From: Candidatus Sulfotelmatobacter sp.
Lineage (GTDB): Bacteria; Acidobacteriota; Terriglobia; Terriglobales; SbA1
Length of the DNA: 5,351 nucleotides
Assembly (NCBI GenBank): GCA_030151135.1
Contig: JASLEQ010000192.1
Span: 1 to 5,351, forward strand
Direction: 5' to 3'
In this document: positions 1-5,351 of the stretch, piece after piece
How the letters are laid out: every line of letters begins with the position of its first letter
How positions within the stretch are numbered: position 1 is the first letter of the stretch
Made by a program: the position numbers and the translations under genes
The notes under the pieces: model-generated
The model's input: only the letters and a program-made list of their open reading frames with translations
Databases searched by the model: none
What the model was told of the DNA's origin: nothing

Positions 1-1497
1 GTGCAGGATACCTATAAGGTCGCATCCCGATTCACCATCAATGCCGGATTGCGTTATGAATTGCCCCGCCCCTATACCGAAATTCGCAACCGGCAATCGC
101 TGTTCGAGCCCGGTAAAAAATCACAGGTCCTGCCAAATGCGCCCGTCGGGCTGGTCTATCCCGGCGACCCAGGCGTACCCGAAGGCCTAATTTCCACCGA
201 TCGGAAGGCATTTGCGCCACGCTTCGGCATCGCCTGGGACCCGGCGGGCGATGGGAAATTGCTGATCACCTCGGCCTACGGCATCTTCTATGAGCCCTAC
301 TACACCGGACAGGGCGGCCCTTTACAAACCCCCATCAGTGCGCCTCCTTACCTGGGAACGCCGCAGGTGAGCCTGCCTGACTTCGCAAACCCGTTCCATG
401 GCAATCCCCCCGCCCCAGGCACATTCTCCACGCCACTGACCAACCTCACGCTGTCGCCGACTTTGACACTCCCCTATTCGCAAGATTGGGATTTGAACCT
501 GCAGCACTCGTTTGCATCCGATTGGCTATTCGAGATGGGATATGTTGGCACCAAGGGCACGCACCTTCCCCGCTTCATCGAAGCCAACCCCGCCGTATTT
601 GTTCCGGGAACCGCAAACGGACAGCCGATTTCCAATTCCAGCAATGCCGATCAGCGGCGGCTCTATTCGGGCTGCACGCTGGCTGATTCGCCCAGCAGCT
701 GCCAGTTTTCATCCACCGGCGAGATTGCCGGAATCGCCAACTCATCCTACAACGCGCTCGAAGCCTCGTTACGCAAACGATTCAGCCACGGGCTGTCCTT
801 CCTCTTGTCCTACACGTGGTCGAAAACAATTGATGATGTTTCCTCATTCAACATCACCGGATCCGCGGCGAAGCCGGTAGCAGGCGAAAACGACCTCGCC
901 CAGAACCCATTCGACCTCGCAGCAGAGCGCGGACTTTCACTGTTCGATGCGCGCAACCGATTCGTTGCCAGCTACGAATGGGCACTGCCGTTCTGGAACC
1001 ATCCTGAGAACTGGTACCAGCGGGCAGTCGGTGGTTGGCAGTTGGGTGGAATAGCCACGCTGATGAGCGGCTCCCCCTTCACCGTCTTTGATTCGAACGA
1101 TGTTGCAGCGCAAGGCAGCGCACCAGAGATCACCGGATTTTCCGCGCAGCGGCCCAATCTGATCGGCAACCGCAATCATGGGCCCCGCACCGTTAGCTCG
1201 TGGCTCAACGCCAGCGCTTTCCAGCGCCTCGACACCGTAGCAAACGCCGGACAGTTTGGCACCGAAGGTCGCAACGTGAACCTCGGCCCAGGCTACGCCG
1301 ATTGGGATTTTGCGGCTCTCAAAAACTTCAAAGTAACCGAATCGAAGCAGTTCCAGTTCCGTGCGGAGTTGTTTAACGTCTTGAACCGGACGAATTTCCG
1401 TTTGCCCGATACCGACATCAGTTCGCCCACCTTCAACCACATCCTCGCGGCCCAGACTCCGCGCCAGGTGCAGTTCGCACTGAAGTTTTCCTTCTAG
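1..1497 (+). CDS. TonB-dependent receptor, Oar-like (5'-truncated, C-terminal barrel half)
   Basis: This is the C-terminal 498 residues of an outer-membrane beta-barrel receptor. The reading frame is open at base 1. The GTG there is internal, because the text around it (QDTYKV..FTINAGLRYE) is the usual mid-protein strand of acidobacterial Oar-like receptors, so the carboxypeptidase-regulatory-like domain, the plug and the first barrel strands lie upstream. Visible family landmarks are FAPRFGIAWDP (residues 71-81), YGIFYEPYY (93-101), LPYSQDWDLNLQ (157-168), LSYTWSKTIDD (269-279), the near-C-terminal GPGYADWDF..KNFKV (429-445) with FRAELFNVLNRTNF (453-466), and a final Phe as expected for BAM-dependent assembly. 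Cys225 and Cys234 may form a disulfide in an extracellular loop. Known of the family: TonB-driven uptake of large substrates such as glycans, peptides or metal complexes. The substrate here cannot be inferred. It ends with TAG, converging on the permease gene. Confidence 0.9.
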   Translation: MQDTYKVASRFTINAGLRYELPRPYTEIRNRQSLFEPGKKSQVLPNAPVGLVYPGDPGVPEGLISTDRKAFAPRFGIAWDPAGDGKLLITSAYGIFYEPYYTGQGGPLQTPISAPPYLGTPQVSLPDFANPFHGNPPAPGTFSTPLTNLTLSPTLTLPYSQDWDLNLQHSFASDWLFEMGYVGTKGTHLPRFIEANPAVFVPGTANGQPISNSSNADQRRLYSGCTLADSPSSCQFSSTGEIAGIANSSYNALEASLRKRFSHGLSFLLSYTWSKTIDDVSSFNITGSAAKPVAGENDLAQNPFDLAAERGLSLFDARNRFVASYEWALPFWNHPENWYQRAVGGWQLGGIATLMSGSPFTVFDSNDVAAQGSAPEITGFSAQRPNLIGNRNHGPRTVSSWLNASAFQRLDTVANAGQFGTEGRNVNLGPGYADWDFAALKNFKVTESKQFQFRAELFNVLNRTNFRLPDTDISSPTFNHILAAQTPRQVQFALKFSF

Positions 1498-1509
1498 CGG
1501 TAACGAACA

Positions 1510-4152
1510 TCATTCCTCCCGAAGCAGAATCAAAGGGTCAGCCGACAGAGCCCGCTGCGCAGGAATCCACGTAGCCAGCAAACCCAGGAGCGACATCGCC
1601 ACCACCACACCGGCCAATACCAGTGGATCGCGCGTAGATGCCTCATACACAATGTGGGACAGCACCCTGCTGGCTAGCATCCCTGCCAGCAAGCCCGCTG
1701 CCGACCCGAACGCCAGCAATTTCACTGCGCGCCCCAATGCGCACCCTAACACTTTCCGCCGTTTCGCTCCCAGAGCGATGCGAATTCCCAACTCTTTGAG
1801 GCGCTTACTGACTGTATAGGCAGCCATTCCGAAGATCCCGGTGATCGACAGCATTGCGCCCAATAGGCCCATCACGCCCAGGCACACGGCCGCCATCCGC
1901 GAGGGGAACAGCGCGAAGTCCATACCCTTCGCCCACGTTTCGATTTCGACCGGCAGCGCTGCGTCCACTTCGCGCAGCTTCATCCGCATCGCGGAGCCAA
2001 GTTGCTGCGGATTGCGAACGGATCGCACCACCAGCCAAACGGACACTATAGGTCCAGTCTGCGCGATAGGAAGAAACATCGCCGGCTGTTGAGATTCATT
2101 GAAAAAGAAGTATCTTCCGTCCTCTACGATGCCTACAACCTTGTGTCGCGATCCATCCGCCATTTTGAAATATTTGCCGAGTGCGCCCTGCTCTGATCCG
2201 AAGATTCGGCGCGCAAACTCCTGGTTGATCACCGCCACACGCGGCGCGTCTTTATCATCCTGTGCGGTGAAAGCTCTTCCCGACCGGTATGCGGTACCCG
2301 CCGCGCGGAAATACTCGGGAGATACTTCGTATTGAAGTGTCGCGGTAGCAACGTTCGACGGCTTCAGATCCCTCGTTTCGTCCTTGAAGACATTCATCGT
2401 CCAACCGCCGCCCCCGACCAGAGGCAGATTGTTCGCCAGGGCAACATGGTCTACGCCAGGAATCGCCTTCATTGCGTCGATCATGCGCTCCTCGACGACC
2501 GTCACGTTGCCGCCTGTATAACCGGCCATTTTCAGCTGAACGCCTGCGACCATCACGTTCCGCAGGTCGAATCCCAAATCGCCATGCAACGACCGAACAA
2601 GGCCTCGAACGGCAACCATGGAGGAGGTAACGAGCACCGCGCAAATCGCAATCTGCAGGACCAGTAGCGCATCACGTAGTGTCAGTCGCCGTTTGGTCAA
2701 CCCCGCCTGTCCAGCCTTCACAACCTCATACGGAATGGCATGAAGAACCTGCCGCACAGGAACGATTCCAAAAAGGAATCCACTGATCAAGGCAAGACCC
2801 AAAGCTGACAGGTATACATTCGCATCCGGACTGGCTGGCACATGAATCGCAAGCTCAGGGAAGGGTTGCCACGCGCCTAAACGATGCAGTGACACGACAC
2901 TGACCACCAGCCCGGCGGAGCCCCCGGCAAGTGAAATAAGAAGCGCCTCCGTCAGCAGTTGGCGCATAATTCGCTTGCGGCTTGATCCCAGCGCCAGCCG
3001 CAAGGCAACTTCGCGGGAGCGATCCGCCGCCTTTGCCGCAAAGAGGCTCCCCAGATTGGCGCACGCGGCCAGCAGAATCAAGCCTGCCAAGAGCATCAAG
3101 CATGCAACAAATGCCCGCAGGGGCCCGGCAAAGAAATTGGGGAAACCGGGCCGGACCAGCGCGAACTTCTTGTGTCCATCCTCTTTCGGGAATGTCGCTT
3201 CAAGATACGAACCAATGGAACTGAGATCGGCCAGTGCCTGGGTTTGCGTCACTCCCGGCCGTAAATGCCCGAACGGCTCGAACAAGATACGAGTCCCGCG
3301 CTCATTCAACTGATTGCCATCATCGATCTGATTGCGATTGACAATCGGCACAAAGCAATCCGGAGAAAAAAACAGGAGCGTGCCTTCAAATCCAGGCGGA
3401 GCCACTCCGATCACCGTGAAGGGATGCCTGTTCACGAGCACAATGCGTCCCACAACGTTTCGATCGTCTTGGAAGTGGCTGTGCCAATAAGCATAGGTGA
3501 GCACAACGTAAGGCGCACTGTTGGGACCACGCTCATCGTTCGCATGAAAGAAGCGCCCCAGATAAGGTTGGAGTCCCAGTACGTCGAAATAATTCCCGCT
3601 GGTTTCATAAGCGAAGACGCGGGAAGGACTCTCCCCCGAGTCCAGCACAGCCTCACTGATGCTGAACGCCGCCAGATCGTCGAAGCTATGGTTGCGGCGG
3701 CGAAAGTCGAGATAGTCGGGGTACGACTGATGCCCGACCTGACTCTCCTCCGTTTCGAATGCGTAAAGGCTTTTTGCATTCGGCAGATCGAGTGGTTGTA
3801 TGACAATCCGGTTCAACACACCGAAGACGACGGCGTTTGCGCCAATGGCGAGAGCGAGCGTCAACATCGCGGTTATCGTGAACCCGGGTGAACGCCACAT
3901 CTGGCGCGACGCAAATCGCACATCGGCCCAGGTGGACTCGACAATCGGGACTTGCCACACCTCCCGGCTGCGCTCCTCTATGAGTGTCTGGTTGCCGAAT
4001 GCCCGCCGCGCCTCGCAGCCGGCCTCCTCAGAGCTCATGCCCTCTCTGATCAACTGCTCAGTGCGCTCATCAATGTGGGATTGGATTTCCTCGCGAAGAT
4101 CGTGGTAGACAGCGCGGCGGCGGAATGTGCTTGGAATCCAGTCGGCTTTCAC
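1510..4152 (-). CDS. ADOP-type ABC transporter permease (duplicated MacB/FtsX)
   Basis: This is a complete 880-residue inner-membrane permease of the acidobacterial duplicated orphan permease group. Residues 14-66 form the alpha-helical permease prefix domain (DLREEIQSHIDERTEQL..EGMSSEEA..ARRAFGN). The first half follows, with TM1 at about 93-115, a MacB-type periplasmic domain to about 315, and an FtsX domain (TMs near 347-369, 400-422, 447-465) carrying SREVALRLALGSSRKRI (379-395). The second half repeats this plan: TM at about 494-514, a periplasmic domain to about 730, then FtsX TMs near 758-780, 808-832 and 844-864 with KELGIRIALGAKRRKV (786-801). The paired (K/R)E(V/L)..R.ALG motifs are the coupling loops that would contact an ABC ATPase. 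The start is GTG, chosen because AAGGGAG sits six bases upstream and the prefix domain begins properly. It is probably co-transcribed with padR. No ATPase or membrane-fusion partner is present nearby. Known MacB relatives act in efflux or mechanotransmission; the substrate here is unknown. Confidence 0.95.
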   Translation of the reverse strand: MKADWIPSTFRRRAVYHDLREEIQSHIDERTEQLIREGMSSEEAGCEARRAFGNQTLIEERSREVWQVPIVESTWADVRFASRQMWRSPGFTITAMLTLALAIGANAVVFGVLNRIVIQPLDLPNAKSLYAFETEESQVGHQSYPDYLDFRRRNHSFDDLAAFSISEAVLDSGESPSRVFAYETSGNYFDVLGLQPYLGRFFHANDERGPNSAPYVVLTYAYWHSHFQDDRNVVGRIVLVNRHPFTVIGVAPPGFEGTLLFFSPDCFVPIVNRNQIDDGNQLNERGTRILFEPFGHLRPGVTQTQALADLSSIGSYLEATFPKEDGHKKFALVRPGFPNFFAGPLRAFVACLMLLAGLILLAACANLGSLFAAKAADRSREVALRLALGSSRKRIMRQLLTEALLISLAGGSAGLVVSVVSLHRLGAWQPFPELAIHVPASPDANVYLSALGLALISGFLFGIVPVRQVLHAIPYEVVKAGQAGLTKRRLTLRDALLVLQIAICAVLVTSSMVAVRGLVRSLHGDLGFDLRNVMVAGVQLKMAGYTGGNVTVVEERMIDAMKAIPGVDHVALANNLPLVGGGGWTMNVFKDETRDLKPSNVATATLQYEVSPEYFRAAGTAYRSGRAFTAQDDKDAPRVAVINQEFARRIFGSEQGALGKYFKMADGSRHKVVGIVEDGRYFFFNESQQPAMFLPIAQTGPIVSVWLVVRSVRNPQQLGSAMRMKLREVDAALPVEIETWAKGMDFALFPSRMAAVCLGVMGLLGAMLSITGIFGMAAYTVSKRLKELGIRIALGAKRRKVLGCALGRAVKLLAFGSAAGLLAGMLASRVLSHIVYEASTRDPLVLAGVVVAMSLLGLLATWIPAQRALSADPLILLREE

Positions 4153-4158
4153 TGGAAG

Positions 4159-4165
4159 CTCCCTT
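4159..4165 (-). promoter_or_regulatory. Ribosome binding site of the ADOP permease
   Basis: On the minus strand AAGGGAG begins directly after the padR TGA stop and is followed by CTTCCA and then the GTG start. The strong Shine-Dalgarno match with a six-base spacer is what fixes the GTG as the start. Its position immediately behind the padR stop suggests that ribosomes finishing padR could help initiation on the permease. Confidence 0.8.
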
Positions 4166-4519
4166 TCAGCTTGCTGAGGACTCTTCCGGACTCAGGACGA
4201 GCGAAATGCCCTCAAACATTCGTTCAAAGCTGGAAATCTGTTTCTCCAGATGGCGAAGACCCGAAGCTGTGATCTGGTACGTGCGTACCCGGCGATTGGT
4301 GGAGGAGACCCCCCATTCGGCCTTCACCAGCTTGGCTTTCAGCAGCCGCTGTAGCGCCGGATAAAGCGAGCCCTCTTCCACCTGCAGCAGGTTGTTGGAA
4401 CGTTGCTGGATATGCTGAACCAAGGCATATCCATGGGCCGGCTGTCGCCGAAGCGACTCGAGAACCATCATCTCGAGGGCGCCAGGGAACAGGTCCCGCG
4501 GATTGGATTTTCCAGGCAT
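4166..4519 (-). CDS. PadR-family winged-helix transcriptional regulator
   Basis: This is a short, cytoplasmic DNA-binding regulator of 117 residues if read from the ATG at 4519, or 122 if read from the ATG at 4534. Counting from the upstream ATG, PGALEMMVLESL..QPAHGYALVQHI (17-42) is the first helix pair. VEEGSLYPALQRLLKAKLV (52-70) contains the recognition helix. STNRRVRTYQITASGLRHLE (78-97) is the wing plus the last helix. It matches the acidobacterial PadR subgroup, which habitually sits beside ADOP permeases. I favour the start at 4519 because family members begin about nine to eleven residues before the G(A/T)L motif, and because the likely -10 element at 4535-4540 would put the transcript start downstream of the first ATG. 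Neither ATG has a convincing Shine-Dalgarno sequence. The stop is 13 bases before the permease GTG, so the two form an operon. By family precedent it is a ligand-responsive repressor that controls itself and the permease. The ligand is unknown. Confidence 0.92.
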   Translation of the reverse strand: MPGKSNPRDLFPGALEMMVLESLRRQPAHGYALVQHIQQRSNNLLQVEEGSLYPALQRLLKAKLVKAEWGVSSTNRRVRTYQITASGLRHLEKQISSFERMFEGISLVLSPEESSAS

Positions 4520-4533
4520 ATTCCGGTAAGGCA

Positions 4534-4550
4534 TAGACTAAACAAGTCTA
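4534..4550. promoter_or_regulatory. Perfect inverted repeat, candidate PadR operator
   Basis: The plus strand reads TAGACT-AAACA-AGTCTA, a perfect six-base dyad around a five-base centre. It overlaps the putative -10 element of padR and touches the upstream ATG. A dyad in this place is what a dimeric winged-helix repressor would use for autoregulation. That PadR proteins bind such palindromes near their own promoters is known for the family. That this particular dyad is bound is inference. Confidence 0.55.
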
Positions 4551-4563
4551 GGATGAATGTCAA
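4535..4563 (-). promoter_or_regulatory. Candidate sigma70-type promoter of the padR-ADOP operon
   Basis: On the minus strand a perfect -35 box TTGACA (4563-4558) is followed by exactly 17 bases and TAGTCT (4540-4535), which matches the -10 consensus at its three most important positions (T1, A2, T6). A run of six T precedes and overlaps the -35 box. Transcription would start near 4528, giving only about nine leader bases before the ATG at 4519. The -10 is imperfect, so some activator or a weak basal level is possible. Confidence 0.55.
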
Positions 4564-4594
4564 AAAATGGCTCCCTCGTCCTCTTTGATCTCGG

Positions 4595-4616
4595 GAGCGC
4601 GTTTGTGCGCGCGCTC
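4595..4616 (-). terminator. GC-rich hairpin downstream of the right-edge gene, possible terminator
   Basis: A perfect seven-base stem, GAGCGCG (4595-4601) with CGCGCTC (4610-4616), encloses an eight-base loop. It lies about 57 bases past the stop codon of the minus-strand gene ending at 4674 and before the padR promoter, where a terminator would be expected. It lacks an adjacent T run; the nearest, six T at 4562-4567, comes about 27 bases later. It is therefore not a canonical intrinsic terminator and may only slow RNA decay. Confidence 0.25.
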
Positions 4617-4673
4617 AGCGGTGTGATTTCGAACTCCGCCGTCGCCCGGCGCGATTTACACACGACGAGAATC

Positions 4674-5351
4674 TCATTGCCCTTGAGTTTCGCCGCCCTT
4701 CTCACCAAATTCCGGCTCTTCAAAGTACTGCGAATCTCCTTTGAGAAACTTCAGATCGTAGGAGCCGACCAGAGGAATCGTACGCTTGAACCGGAGCGCA
4801 AGGAACAGCGGCGTTCCCCCTTCCGTCACTTCGGTGGAATAGCCCGCCGATTTGTTCTTGTTCCATGAGGTCTCCAGCGTACCTTGCGCCGCCGCTTCTT
4901 TAAGCGCATCAATGGGAGCCGCGGCCAACCCGATGCTGGCCGAAGCATTGATCACCGCTTCCTGATCGCTGCTCGTGGCAAAGCAGATCCACGCCGCGTC
5001 CACCAGCCGGACTTCAGTGATCAAGCACAAGCCCGGATCCCACTTTTCCGCTTTGAACAGGTCAAATAGAAGCGACTTCACGCGCCCAAGATTGACGAAC
5101 CCCTGGGCACGCACCTCCTTGCATATCATGACAGCGTTGTTGGCCTTATTGAATTTGAACCGGACTTCCCCGTTGGCGGGAACCCCCGGCGCGCGTGCGA
5201 CCGCCTGCGCCGATGCGGCGGTCACGTTCTTCGATTGCCAGATGTTGACGCGGTTCCGGCTCGGCTGCGGTTTTTCCTTATCGTGCACGGCGGGGTCAAA
5301 ACCGGGATAATCGCTCAACAGGCCTTCTCTGGTGAACAGACCGTCCTCGAC
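4674..5351 (-). CDS. Uncharacterised protein, 5' end beyond the window
   Basis: I do not recognise this family with confidence. The frame is open to the window edge, so at least 225 residues are encoded. A TTG at 5318 with AGAAGG four bases upstream is a possible internal start (214 residues), but the frame reads sensibly above it (GLFTREGLLSDYPGFDP). Counting from the edge, residues 24-58 are polar and probably flexible. An amphipathic helix lies near 88-101, then a strong alternating strand pair LCLITEVRLVD / WICFATSS (108-128). A second helix falls near 146-156, then strands TLETSWNK and STEVTEGGTPLFLALRFKR (158-190), and an acidic Gly/Glu-rich tail (206-225). I see no signal peptide, TM helix or enzyme motif in the visible part, so it looks cytosolic and beta-rich. 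It lies upstream of padR on the same strand, but the 139 or more bases between them, with a promoter and a hairpin, suggest a separate transcript. Confidence 0.8.
   Translation of the reverse strand, partial: VEDGLFTREGLLSDYPGFDPAVHDKEKPQPSRNRVNIWQSKNVTAASAQAVARAPGVPANGEVRFKFNKANNAVMICKEVRAQGFVNLGRVKSLLFDLFKAEKWDPGLCLITEVRLVDAAWICFATSSDQEAVINASASIGLAAAPIDALKEAAAQGTLETSWNKNKSAGYSTEVTEGGTPLFLALRFKRTIPLVGSYDLKFLKGDSQYFEEPEFGEKGGETQGQ

Noticed and set aside
1..3. GTG at the first base as a start codon
   Set aside because: The residues that follow are a mid-barrel strand of the receptor family. The gene is cut by the window edge rather than beginning there.
512..880. A 122-codon open frame in another frame of the receptor gene
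   Set aside because: It is Pro/Ser/Arg-rich nonsense typical of an out-of-frame reading. The receptor frame is continuous across it, so it is not evidence of a frameshift.
937..1440. A 167-codon open frame antisense to the TonB-dependent receptor
   Set aside because: It lies wholly inside a well-recognised receptor barrel on the opposite strand, and its translation shows no domain-like pattern. It is a by-product of the GC-rich coding sequence.
3265..3891. A 208-codon open frame antisense to the permease
   Set aside because: It mirrors the first periplasmic domain of the ADOP protein, has no recognisable motif, and has no neighbouring promoter or ribosome site that I can defend.
4557..4868. 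A 103-codon plus-strand open frame running from the padR upstream region into the right-edge gene
   Set aside because: It overlaps the minus-strand coding sequence for most of its length, has no ribosome site, and its composition is not protein-like.
5316..5318. TTG as the true start of the right-edge gene
   Set aside because: It is supported only by AGAAGG at a short four-base spacing, while the frame stays open with protein-like sequence to the edge. It is kept only as an alternative.

Overview
The window looks like chromosomal DNA from an Acidobacteriota species, possibly a Solibacter/Bryobacter-like soil lineage. The assignment rests on gene content, not on a search. The window has the end of an Oar-like TonB-dependent receptor, a PadR regulator of the kind expanded in this phylum, and, right behind the regulator, an 'acidobacterial duplicated orphan permease' (ADOP). 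All three are hallmark paralogous families of Acidobacteriota. Base composition is moderately GC-rich and similar throughout. I see no mobile element, RNA gene, CRISPR array or origin.

Layout: positions 1-1497 (+) hold the C-terminal half of an outer-membrane TonB-dependent receptor whose 5' part lies outside the window. It meets the next gene tail to tail, with only 12 bases between the two stop codons. Positions 1510-4152 (-) encode a complete 880-residue ADOP-type MacB/FtsX permease. Just upstream on the same strand, 13 bases away, is a PadR-family winged-helix regulator (4166-4519, or to 4534 if the first ATG is used). The two form a short padR-ADOP operon. The padR promoter region contains TTGACA, a 17-base spacer and TAGTCT. 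A perfect 6+5+6 inverted repeat overlaps the -10 element and is a natural candidate operator for PadR autoregulation. Positions 4674-5351 (-) hold a gene cut by the right window edge whose family I do not recognise. It encodes at least 225 residues and looks like a soluble, beta-rich protein.

How the genes work together: PadR probably senses a ligand or stress and represses itself and the downstream permease through the dyad. The permease has no ABC ATPase or periplasmic adaptor gene beside it, which is usual for ADOPs, so its energy source and substrate cannot be read from the sequence. The receptor and the unrecognised gene are probably separate transcription units. The two most useful leads are the promoter/operator architecture of padR, which also argues for moving its start codon, and the unassigned protein at the right edge.
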